The notes beneath the pieces were generated by a model that worked only from the letters and a program-made list of their open reading frames with translations, made no database searches and was not told the origin of the DNA. DNA of 64,000 nt from assembly GCF_001439785.1 (NCBI RefSeq), contig NZ_JYLI01000001.1:186001-250000 (forward strand). The letters are read 5' to 3'. Positions 46,081 through 54,900 of this stretch are shown here, in pieces. Both the position numbers and the translations under genes were made by a program. This DNA comes from Pseudomonas poae (GTDB taxonomy: Bacteria > Pseudomonadota > Gammaproteobacteria > Pseudomonadales > Pseudomonadaceae). Every line of letters begins with the position of its first letter. Position 1 is the stretch's first letter.

Positions 46081-46209
46081 CCGATCAGGCACGTTGATCA
46101 TCCTCCAACACGCTAACCTATTAAGCCGCCCCGACCTTGTCGCTAGGCGGCGCGGCGCATTAGATTAGCCAATAGTCCAAGGCCTCAAGAATAAGCAGAA
46201 GGGATAAGC

Positions 46210-47277
46210 ATGGCGCTGAACGACCAATCGACAACGATTCGCCCAGGCGAAGAACTGGATGCCAGCCTGATCGATCCCTACCTCAAGGCGCACATTCCGG
46301 GCCTGAGTGGCGCGGTCACCATCAGCCAATTCCCCGGCGGTGCGTCCAACCTCACGTACCTGCTGGAATACCCGGATCAGGAATTCGTCCTGCGGCGCCC
46401 GCCCTTCGGCCACAAGGCCAAGTCCGCCCACGACATGGGCCGCGAGTTCCGCATTCTCAACCAGCTCAAGGACGGCTTCCCCTACTGCCCCAAGGCTTAC
46501 GTGCACTGCACCGACGAATCGGTGATCGGCGCCGAGTTCTATGTGATGGAGCGCGTCAACGGCATCATTCTGCGCTCCGACCTGCCGCCCGAACTGGGCC
46601 TGGACGCCTCCCGCACCGAAGCGCTGTGCAAAAGCTTCATCGACAAGTTCGTCGAGCTGCACCGGGTCGACTACAGCGCCTGCGGCCTCGCTGACCTGGG
46701 CAAGCCTGAAGGTTACGTGCAACGCCAGATTCGCGGCTGGAGCGAGCGCTATGAAAAAGCGCTGACCCCCGATGCGCCAACGTGGGAAGCCGTACGCGCC
46801 TGGCTCAATGACAAGATGCCGGCCGACCACCCTGCCTCCAGCATCGTGCACAACGACTACCGCTTCGATAACGTGATACTCGACCCGCGCACGCCGATGC
46901 AAATCATCGGCGTGCTGGACTGGGAACTGACCACGCTGGGCGATCCGCTGATGGACCTGGGCAACACCCTCGCCTACTGGATCGAAGCCGCCGACCCTGC
47001 GCCGGTGCAACTGATGCGTCGCCAGCCGAGCAACGCGCCGGGCATGCTCACCCGACGCGAGTTTGTCGACTACTACGCCGAACGCGCCGGCATCCAGATC
47101 GATAATTTCGACTTCTACTACACCTACGGCCTGTTCCGCCTGGCCGGCATCGTACAGCAGATCTACTACCGCTTCTTCCATGGCCAGACCCAGGACAAAC
47201 GCTTTGCGCAGTTCATTCAGATGAACAAGCTGCTGGAGCAGATGAGCCTGAATGTCATCGGTAAATCCGCGCTCTGA
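46210..47277 (+). CDS. APH-type phosphotransferase (ACAD10-like)
   Basis: Protein of 355 residues with an aminoglycoside-phosphotransferase-like kinase fold. The glycine loop is FPGGASNLTYLL; FVLRRPPFGHKAKSAHDMGR is typical of the subgroup. The catalytic loop is HNDYRFDNVILD and the metal loop is GVLDWELTTLGDPLMDLG. Relatives pair with acyl-CoA dehydrogenases and phosphorylate 4-hydroxyacids for degradation. The SDR gene follows by 22 bp, so a fatty or hydroxy acid role for the pair is plausible. Confidence 0.88.
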   Translation: MALNDQSTTIRPGEELDASLIDPYLKAHIPGLSGAVTISQFPGGASNLTYLLEYPDQEFVLRRPPFGHKAKSAHDMGREFRILNQLKDGFPYCPKAYVHCTDESVIGAEFYVMERVNGIILRSDLPPELGLDASRTEALCKSFIDKFVELHRVDYSACGLADLGKPEGYVQRQIRGWSERYEKALTPDAPTWEAVRAWLNDKMPADHPASSIVHNDYRFDNVILDPRTPMQIIGVLDWELTTLGDPLMDLGNTLAYWIEAADPAPVQLMRRQPSNAPGMLTRREFVDYYAERAGIQIDNFDFYYTYGLFRLAGIVQQIYYRFFHGQTQDKRFAQFIQMNKLLEQMSLNVIGKSAL

Positions 47278-47299
47278 TCGTTCACAACAAGGAACCCTC

Positions 47300-48067
47300 A
47301 TGTCCAAGACCCAACTGTTCGACCTCGACGGCAAGATCGCCTTTGTCTCCGGTGCCAGCCGCGGTATCGGTGAGGCCATCGCCAGGTTGCTGGCCCAGCA
47401 AGGCGCCCATGTGATCGTTTCCAGCCGCAAGCTTGAAGGCTGCCAGCACGTGGCCGACGCAATCATCGCCGACGGCGGCAAGGCCACCGCAGTGGCCTGC
47501 CATATCGGCGAAATGGAGCAGATTACCCAGGTGTTTGCCGGTATTCGCGAGCAGTTCGGCCGCCTGGATATCCTGGTCAACAATGCCGCGACCAACCCGC
47601 AGTTCTGCAACGTGCTGGACACCGACCTCGGCGCCTTCCAGAAGACCGTCGACGTGAACATTCGCGGCTATTTCTTCATGTCGGTGGAAGCCGGCAAACT
47701 GATGCGCGACAACGGTGGCGGCAGCATCATCAACGTGGCGTCGATCAACGGTATTTCGCCAGGCGTGTTCCAGGGCATCTACTCGGTGACCAAGGCCGCC
47801 GTGATCAACATGACCAAGGTGTTCGCCAAGGAATGCGCCGAGTTCGGCATCCGTTGCAACGCCCTGCTGCCGGGCCTCACCGACACCAAATTCGCCTCGG
47901 CGCTGGTCAAGAACGATGCCATCCTGAAAATGGCCCTGGCGCAGATCCCGCTCAAGCGCGTGGCCGACCCGAGCGAGATGGCCGGCGCGGTGCTGTTCCT
48001 GGCCAGCGACGCGTCGAGCTACACCACCGGGGTCTCGCTGAATGTGGACGGCGGCTTCCTCTCCTGA
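47300..48067 (+). CDS. Short-chain dehydrogenase/reductase
   Basis: NAD(P)-dependent oxidoreductase of 255 residues. The cofactor loop is SGASRGIGEA, the structural motif is NNAATN, the catalytic Ser is in NVASINGIS, and the Tyr and Lys are in YSVTKAAV. The ending DASSYTTGVSLNVDGGFLS is also standard. AAGGA precedes the ATG at 47300. It is likely co-transcribed with the APH-type kinase gene 22 bp upstream. Substrate unknown. Confidence 0.92.
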   Translation: MSKTQLFDLDGKIAFVSGASRGIGEAIARLLAQQGAHVIVSSRKLEGCQHVADAIIADGGKATAVACHIGEMEQITQVFAGIREQFGRLDILVNNAATNPQFCNVLDTDLGAFQKTVDVNIRGYFFMSVEAGKLMRDNGGGSIINVASINGISPGVFQGIYSVTKAAVINMTKVFAKECAEFGIRCNALLPGLTDTKFASALVKNDAILKMALAQIPLKRVADPSEMAGAVLFLASDASSYTTGVSLNVDGGFLS

Positions 48068-48096
48068 CCTTGTCTGAAACCTACACAAAACCCTGT

Positions 48097-48120
48097 GTGG
48101 GGGGGCTTGCTCCCTCCCAC
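48097..48120. repeat. Single REP palindrome
   Basis: GTGGGGGGGCTTGCTCCCTC then CCAC, between the convergent SDR and tag genes; it may also stop transcription. Confidence 0.72.
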
Positions 48121-48147
48121 AGTTTTGACCGAGTTCAAGCTGTAAAC

Positions 48148-48756
48148 TCAACGCCGTTTGAACTGGCGCCGCAGCGCTTCGACCTGCTCGCGGCAGGCAC
48201 ACCCTTCCAGATGATCGTTGACCATCCCCATCGCCTGCATCAACGCGTACATCGTGGTCGGCCCCACGTAGCTCCAGCCGCGTTTCTTCAAGGCTTTGGA
48301 CAGCCGCACCGACGCAGGCGATGTCGGGTTGGCGGTCCAGTAAGCCATGTCCACCCGTGCCGGACGCTCGTCCGGGCCAGGCTCGAACGCCCATAGCCAG
48401 CGCGCCAGCGAGCCGGTCTCATCCACCAGCTCGCAGGCCCTGCGCGCATTGTTGATGGTGGACATGATTTTCGCGCGATTACGCACAATGCCGGGGTCGT
48501 GCATCAGCCGCTCGATATCCGCCTCGCCGTACTGCGCCACGCGGCGAAAATCAAAGCCATCGAACGCTGCCCGGAACTGCTCGCGCTTGCGCAGAATCGT
48601 GATCCACGCCAGCCCCGCCTGGAACCCCTCCAGGCAGATCTTCTCGTACAGGCGAATATCATCCGCCACCGGCACGCCCCATTCATGGTCGTGGTAACGC
48701 AGGTACTCCGGCGCGGCCGTACGCCATGTGCACCAGCTGCGCCCGGTCTCGTCCAT
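48148..48756 (-). CDS. tag: DNA-3-methyladenine glycosylase I
   Basis: Base-excision enzyme of 202 residues that removes 3-methyladenine from alkylated DNA. Tag marks are YLRYHDHEWGVPV, the Glu-bearing EGFQAGLAWITIL, RNRAKIMSTINNA, KRGWSYVGPTTMYALMQA, and the C-terminal zinc ligands in DHLEGCACRE. The ATG at 48756 (MDETGRSWC) follows AGGA with a 6-base spacer and is preferred over 48777. Confidence 0.93.
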   Translation of the reverse strand: MDETGRSWCTWRTAAPEYLRYHDHEWGVPVADDIRLYEKICLEGFQAGLAWITILRKREQFRAAFDGFDFRRVAQYGEADIERLMHDPGIVRNRAKIMSTINNARRACELVDETGSLARWLWAFEPGPDERPARVDMAYWTANPTSPASVRLSKALKKRGWSYVGPTTMYALMQAMGMVNDHLEGCACREQVEALRRQFKRR

Positions 48757-49008
48757 TGTCAGTCCTGCTGGATCCATGCATCACCTCGCGCGTCGAGCGC
48801 GGATCATAAGCGAAAACTTTTCTACCCCGCCAACCGCTCAAGCATCCCCCTTACCGACCGACTGGTCTGACCGGGACCTGTCAACCGCCAAATATTTGCT
48901 TGTGATTTCAAAAATACCTGGCCTAGACTGGCCACGCACTGGACTTACCGGTATGACCACAACAATTAAGCCCTGGAACCACCAGGGCACCGAATAGGGA
49001 TTTCTCCC

Positions 49009-50319
49009 ATGCTCAGATGGTGCTCGCGTTCGATCTTCCTGCAAGTCGTGATTGGCCTGATGCTCGGCATCGCCTGCGGCCTGGCCCTCCCCGAATTCTC
49101 CACGCAACTCAAACCCCTGGGTGACGGTTTCATCAAGCTGATCAAAATGCTGATCGGCCTGATCGTGTTCTGCGTGGTGGTCAGCGGCATTTCCGGCGCC
49201 GGCGACTTGAAAAAAGTCGGGCGCATCGGCCTCAAGTCGGTGATCTACTTTGAAGTGCTGACCACCGTCGCCCTGGTGATCGGCCTGATCATGGCGTTCA
49301 GCACCGGTATCGGCCAGGGTGCCAATATTCATCTGGACCAGCTCTCCTCGGCAGGCCTCAATGAACTGGCGAACAAGGGCCAGCACCTCAAGGGCACCGG
49401 CCAGTTTCTGATGGACCTGATCCCCAACTCGGTGATCGGCGCCTTTGCCGACAACAACGTGCTGCAAGTGCTGCTGTTCTCGGTGCTGTTCGGCAGCGCG
49501 CTGAATCTGGTGGGCGAAGCGGCCTCGGGCATCTCACGGCTGATCAACGAACTGAGCCATGTGATTTTCCGCATCATGGGCATGATCGTGCGCCTGGCGC
49601 CGATCGGCGTATTCGGTGCCATCGCATTCACCACCAGCACCTATGGCCTGGATTCGCTGCAGCACCTGGGCAGCCTGGTGGGCCTGTTTTACCTGACCTG
49701 CTTTGCCTTCGTCGCGCTGATCCTCGGCCTGGTGATGCGCCTGTCGGGCCTGCGCATGTTGCCGTTGCTCAAGTACCTGCGCGAGGAACTGCTGATCGTG
49801 ATGGGCACCGCCTCCTCCGACGCCGTATTGCCGCAAGTGATGCGCAAACTCGAGCACCTGGGCATCGGCAGCTCCACCGTGGGCCTGGTGATTCCCACCG
49901 GCTATTCATTCAATCTCGACGGGTTTTCAATCTACCTGACCCTGGCCATCGTGTTTATCGCCAACGCCACCGGCACGCCGCTGTCGATGACCGACCTGAT
50001 GACCATCCTGCTGGTCTCGCTGATCACCTCCAAGGGTGCCCACGGCATACCCGGTTCCGCGCTGGTGATCCTGGCGGCGACCCTCACCGCCATCCCGGCG
50101 ATCCCCGTGGTGGGCCTGGTGCTGGTGCTGGCGGTGGACTGGTTCATGGGCATCGGCCGCGCGCTGACCAACCTGATCGGCAACTGCGTTGCCACCGTGG
50201 CCATCGCGCGCTGGGAAAAAGACATTGATATCCAACGCGCCAACAAGGTGCTGGACGGCGAGCAAGGTTATGCCTTCCAGACAAAGAAGCCGGTGCTGCC
50301 GGCGCATCAGGAGTTCTAA
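49009..50319 (+). CDS. dctA: Dicarboxylate/amino acid:cation symporter (DctA-type)
   Basis: Inner-membrane transporter of 436 residues of the DAACS family, with eight helices and two re-entrant loops. It has the serine-rich hairpin VMGTASSDAVLPQVM and the motif PTGYSFNLDG of the substrate and cation site, plus SKGAHGIPGSALVILAATL. DctA imports succinate, fumarate and malate. Glutamate or aspartate transport (GltP) is the main alternative. A GntR-family regulator follows 68 bp after, but DctA is often under the RpoN/DctBD system instead; no clear -24/-12 box was found here. Confidence 0.88.
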   Translation: MLRWCSRSIFLQVVIGLMLGIACGLALPEFSTQLKPLGDGFIKLIKMLIGLIVFCVVVSGISGAGDLKKVGRIGLKSVIYFEVLTTVALVIGLIMAFSTGIGQGANIHLDQLSSAGLNELANKGQHLKGTGQFLMDLIPNSVIGAFADNNVLQVLLFSVLFGSALNLVGEAASGISRLINELSHVIFRIMGMIVRLAPIGVFGAIAFTTSTYGLDSLQHLGSLVGLFYLTCFAFVALILGLVMRLSGLRMLPLLKYLREELLIVMGTASSDAVLPQVMRKLEHLGIGSSTVGLVIPTGYSFNLDGFSIYLTLAIVFIANATGTPLSMTDLMTILLVSLITSKGAHGIPGSALVILAATLTAIPAIPVVGLVLVLAVDWFMGIGRALTNLIGNCVATVAIARWEKDIDIQRANKVLDGEQGYAFQTKKPVLPAHQEF

Positions 50320-50387
50320 CCCGCTCTCAGGCACCACACTGATCCAATGTGGGCATTGTGTTCGCAACACCTCAAGGAGGCATCGAC

Positions 50388-51089
50388 GTGATCAGCACCT
50401 CAACCGTCGTCAATTCAGTCGTGGAAAAACTGCGTGCCGCACTCAAACGCGGCCAGTGGCGGCGCGGTGAAATGCTGCCCGGTCAGCGTGAACTGGCCGA
50501 GCAACTGGGCATCAGCCGGCCCAGCCTGCGCGAAGCGGTGATCGTGCTGGAAACCCTCGGCCTGGTGCGGTCCATGCCCGGCAAAGGGGTGGTGGTGCTG
50601 GAAAGCAGCGTCAGCCAGGCGCAACCGAGCGACGCCGTGGCCGATGCCAGCCTGGAAGATATCCTGCAACTGCGCTACACCCTCGAACCGTTCATTGTGG
50701 GCCTGGTGGCGCAATCGATCAGCAGCCAGGAAGTCGGCCAGTTGCGGCTGAACCTGATGGACATGCGCGAAGCCCTCGACGCGGGTGACGCCGAAGCAGG
50801 CATGAGCGCCTACATCGATTTTCATCAAGCGCTGTTCGCGCTCACCGCCAACCCGATTTTCCAGAACGTCGTGCAGCAAACCAGCAACGCGCTCAAGCAG
50901 AGCGCCCAGGTGTTGCGCAACTCGCCGGAGCACCTGGCCGAACGCCTGCGGGAAAACGAAGCCGTGGTGCGCGCTATCCGCAACAAGAACAGCGCCCAGG
51001 CGAGTGCCGAAATGCGTCGCCATATCCTTCAGGAAGGCCTGCGCATGGGCATTGCCCTGACCATCCCGGACGATCATCCGGGCAGCTGA
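50388..51089 (+). CDS. GntR/FadR family regulator (FCD domain)
   Basis: Protein of 233 residues starting at GTG (50388) with a strong AAGGAGG seven bases before. The winged helix has REQL-like QRELAEQLGISRPSLREAVI then VLETLGLVRSMPGKG, and the C-terminal FCD domain has helical metal-site residues (IDFHQALFALTANP, then EMRRHIL with His). FCD regulators respond to carboxylic acids and often control nearby transport or catabolic genes. The symporter upstream is a plausible target. Confidence 0.88.
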   Translation: MISTSTVVNSVVEKLRAALKRGQWRRGEMLPGQRELAEQLGISRPSLREAVIVLETLGLVRSMPGKGVVVLESSVSQAQPSDAVADASLEDILQLRYTLEPFIVGLVAQSISSQEVGQLRLNLMDMREALDAGDAEAGMSAYIDFHQALFALTANPIFQNVVQQTSNALKQSAQVLRNSPEHLAERLRENEAVVRAIRNKNSAQASAEMRRHILQEGLRMGIALTIPDDHPGS

Positions 51090-51105
51090 TTTTTGGAGAC
51101 CGGCC

Positions 51106-51792
51106 ATGACCGCCCACGCCTTGCACTGCTACCCCAGCCAACCGGCACTGCAGCTGATCGCCGATAAAAAGCCCTCGGCAGACGACATCTACTCACGGCT
51201 GTTCGACGCCATCCTCGAACACCGCATTGTCCCGAGCAGCCGCTTTACCGAAGAGAGCCTGGCTGAAACCTTCGGCGTGAGCCGCAGCGTGATTCGTCGG
51301 GTGCTGACCAGGCTGTCCCATCAGCAGGTGATTGTCCTGCGTCCCAACCAGCGTGCCCAGGTCGCCGCGCCGGATGCGCAGCAGACGCGGCAGATTCTCG
51401 AAGCACGGCGACTGACAGAAGTGACCGTGGTGCAGTTGGCCTGCGCCCAGGCCACGCCGGTGCACATTGGCAAACTGCGCGGGTTGATTGCACGGGAACG
51501 TGAGTGCATTGAACGGGATCAGCGGGGGGCAGCGATTCGGTTGTCCGGGGAGTTCCATATGCAATTGGCGGTGATGGCAGGCAATGGCCCGTTGGTGCAG
51601 TTCCTCAACAGCCTGGTGCCGTTGACGTCGCTGGTGATTGCCCAATATAAAGCGCAGGCCTGCACAGATTGCGCGTGGCAGGACCATGAAGCGATGGTGA
51701 ATGCCGTTGAACAGCGCGATTCAAACGCGGACGTGAAGCTGATGACCCAGCACCTGGATTACCTCGAAAGCAAATTGCTCAAACGCCACTGA
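51106..51792 (+). CDS. GntR family regulator, second copy
   Basis: Protein of 228 residues that follows the first GntR gene by 16 bp with a GGAG start signal. The winged helix has RFTEESLAETFGVSRSVIRR then VLTRLSHQQVI. The C-terminal domain is FCD-like (EARRLTEVTVVQLACAQATP, then EFHMQLAVMAGNGPLVQFL). Two GntR/FCD regulators in tandem behind a carboxylate symporter suggest control of carbon acid use, but no catabolic genes are adjacent. Confidence 0.86.
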   Translation: MTAHALHCYPSQPALQLIADKKPSADDIYSRLFDAILEHRIVPSSRFTEESLAETFGVSRSVIRRVLTRLSHQQVIVLRPNQRAQVAAPDAQQTRQILEARRLTEVTVVQLACAQATPVHIGKLRGLIARERECIERDQRGAAIRLSGEFHMQLAVMAGNGPLVQFLNSLVPLTSLVIAQYKAQACTDCAWQDHEAMVNAVEQRDSNADVKLMTQHLDYLESKLLKRH

Positions 51793-51817
51793 ACCCCAGA
51801 CAAATCGAGATCCACCT

Positions 51818-51842
51818 GAGGGAGGAGGCTTGCTCCCTCCCA
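51818..51842. repeat. Single REP palindrome
   Basis: GAGGGAGGAGGCTTGCTCCC then TCCC, of the GTGGGAG class with a degenerate left end, just after the second GntR gene. Confidence 0.65.
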
Positions 51843-51879
51843 TATGGGTTCTCTGTTGTTTGATAAAGCGTGGCCCAAC

Positions 51880-51915
51880 AAAAAGCCCCCGCATCTCACG
51901 ATACGGGGGCTTTTG
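51880..51915. terminator. Bidirectional Rho-independent terminator
   Basis: AAAAGCCCCCGCAT and ATACGGGGGCTTTT make a stem of about 11 bp with A and T runs on each side, between the convergent GntR and gdhB genes. Confidence 0.9.
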
Positions 51916-51928
51916 TCTTACTGCCTGA

Positions 51929-54900
51929 TCAAACCGGCGGCAGCACCGACTGACCACTCAACGCCAGGTCCAGCAACTCACGGTTGGCCACCGCGTACAT
52001 GGCGTAGTCCGTGCCGACCGCAGCACGAATTTCCACCATCATGGCGCGCCAGCGATCAGCCATGTCCTGATGTTGCTCAAGCCACAGCGCCACGCGGGCT
52101 TCCATCTCCTGCGGCGCGTCAGCCATTTGCAGGACCGAGATGGTGATTGCCCGTTGCTGCCAGTCCACATCGTCGCGGAACGCTTCGCGGGCCTGGGCCT
52201 GCCAGTTGTTGGCCACCGGCAGATCGCTGATCTGCTGCAGGTACCACGGCAGGTCAAGGGCGCTGCCCACGGCGAAGTAGGCCTTGGCCACTTCGGCGGC
52301 ATCGTGCCCGGTGACGTCGGCGGCTTCGATGATCGGCAGCAAGGTGTACAGGTGGGTGGTCCCTGCCACCATGCGCGCCAGCAATTCCGGCACCCCGGCT
52401 TCGGTGTAGGCCTGGTAACGGGTCTGCCAGCCTTCGCGGGTCGGGCCTTCCAGCAGTTCGTCGAGCTTGAGGCCCAGCGCCGCCAGATGCGGACCGAAGT
52501 GCGCGGTGTCACGGCCAGCGTCCTGCTCGTTGCGACGGCTGCGCAGGAACCAGCGCGTGGCGCGACGGCCCAGGCGCATCAGCTCGTCCATCAGCTCCAA
52601 TTGCACATCGGCCGACACCTGGTGGTCCAGCGCTTCGATCTGACGGAACCAGTGCGGAAGGTGGAAGATGTCACGCACGATCACATATGCACCGGCCACA
52701 TTCGCCGGGCTCATGCCAGTCGACTCCTTGAGGCGCTGCACGAAGGTGATGCCCATGTGGTTGACCAGGTCGTTGGCGATCTGGGTGCTGACGATCTCAC
52801 GCTTCAGACGGTGGCGACGCATGGCCTCGGAGAACTTGGCCACCAGGCTCGGCGGGAACGCGGTCTCCATGTCACGGGTCAGGTAGTCGTCATCCGGCAC
52901 CTGGGACTTGAGCAAGGCTTCCTTGAGGTCGATCTTGCTGTACGAGATCAGCACCGACAGCTCCGGCCGAGTGAGGCCCTTGCCGTTGGCGGCGCGCTCG
53001 GTGAGCTGCTCCTCGGTCGGCAGGTACTCGATGGCGCGGTCCAGCTTGCCACGGCCTTCGAGGTCGCTCATCAGGCGTTTGTACTCGGCGGCACGCTCGT
53101 AGGCACGGCGGGCGGCCAGGGACAGCGCCTGGGTCTGCTTGTAGTTGTTGCCCAGCACCAGATGGCCGACTTCGTCGGTCATGCTCGCCAGCAACTGGTT
53201 GCGCTGCTTGTCGGTCATGTCACCGGCTTGCACCACTTCGTTGAGCAGGATCTTGATGTTCACTTCGTGGTCGGAACAGTCCACACCACCGGCGTTGTCG
53301 ATGAAGTCGGTGTTGGAGCCGCCGCCATTGAGGCCGAACTCCACACGACCCAGCTGGGTCATGCCCAGGTTGCCACCCTCGCCCACCACCTTGCAGCGCA
53401 GCTCGTTACCGTTGACGCGCAAGGCGTCGTTGGCCTTGTCGCCCACATCGGCGTGGCTCTCGGTGCTGGCCTTGACGTAAGTGCCGATGCCGCCGTTCCA
53501 CAACAGGTCCACCGGCGCCTTGAGCAAGGCATTGAGTAGTTCGGTCGGGGTCAGCTTGTCAGCAGAGATGGCGAAGCGCTCTTTCATCTGCGGCGAGATG
53601 GCGATGCTCTTGGCGCTGCGCGAGAAGATACCGCCGCCTTCGGACATGATGCTGGTGTCGTAGTCAGTCCAGGCCGAACGCGGCAGCTCGAACATGCGCT
53701 GGCGCTCGACGAAGCTGGTGGCCGGGTTCGGGTTGGGGTCGATGAAAATATGCAGGTGGTTGAAGGCCGCGACCAGTTGCAGCTTGTCGGACATGAGCAA
53801 GCCATTGCCGAACACGTCGCCGGCCATATCGCCGACGCCCACCACGGTGATGCTGTCTTCCTGCACGTTGATGCCGCGCTCACGGAAGTGACGCTGCACA
53901 CCCACCCACGCGCCCTTGGCGGTGATACCCATCTTCTTGTGGTCGTAACCAGCCGATCCACCGGAGGCGAACGCATCGCCCAGCCAGAAGCCGTAGTCGA
54001 TGGCGATGCCGTTGGCGATGTCGGAGAAGGTCGCCGTGCCTTTGTCCGCCGCCACCACCAGGTACGGGTCATCGTTGTCGTGACGCACGACGTTGGCCGG
54101 CGGCACCAGCTCGCCGTCTTTCAGGTTGTCGGTAATGTCCAGCAGGCCGGAGATGAAGATGCGGTAGCAGGCGATACCCTCGGCCGCGATCTCGTCCCGG
54201 CTGCCGCCCAACGGCAGGCGACGCGGCAGGAAGCCGCCCTTGGCGCCCACCGGCACGATCACCGAGTTCTTCACCTGCTGGGCTTTTACCAAGCCGAGCA
54301 CTTCGGTACGGAAGTCTTCTTCACGGTCGGACCAGCGCAGGCCGCCCCGAGCGACGTTGCCGAAGCGCAGGTGCACGCCTTCAACCCGTGGCGAATACAC
54401 GAAGATTTCAAACTTCGGCACCGGCTTGGGCAGCTCGGGGATCGCGTGCGGGTTGAACTTGAAGCTGAAGTACGACTTGTTCTGGCCGTTGGCGTCGGTC
54501 TGGTAGAAGTTGGTACGCAGGGTGGCCTTGATCAGGTCCAGGTAGCGACGCAGGATGCGGTCCTCGTTGAGCACCTGAACGTCGTCCAGGGCAGTGAGGA
54601 TCGCTTGTTCCAGGCGTTGCTGCTTGTCTTCCAGGTCCTCGGCGGTGAGCTTGCGCGCCAGGTAGAAGCGGGTCTTGAACAACCGGGTCAACTCGCGAGC
54701 GATGTCGGTGTGGTTGTTCAGGGTGCTGGCGATGTAGCCCAGGTCGAAGCCCAGGCGGATCTGCTTGAGGTAACGCGCATAGGCACGCAGCAGCGCAACG
54801 TCGCGCCATGGCAGGCCGGCGGTGAGTACCAGGCGATTGAACGCATCGTTCTCGGCGTCGCCATGCACGATGTGCACGAACGCGTCCTGCAGGGTGTCGT

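Noticed and set aside
48940..49008. ACAACAAT near the symporter start as an Hfq/Crc site
   Set aside because: It lies about 45 bases before the start codon and matches the A-rich motif only loosely; not enough to call.
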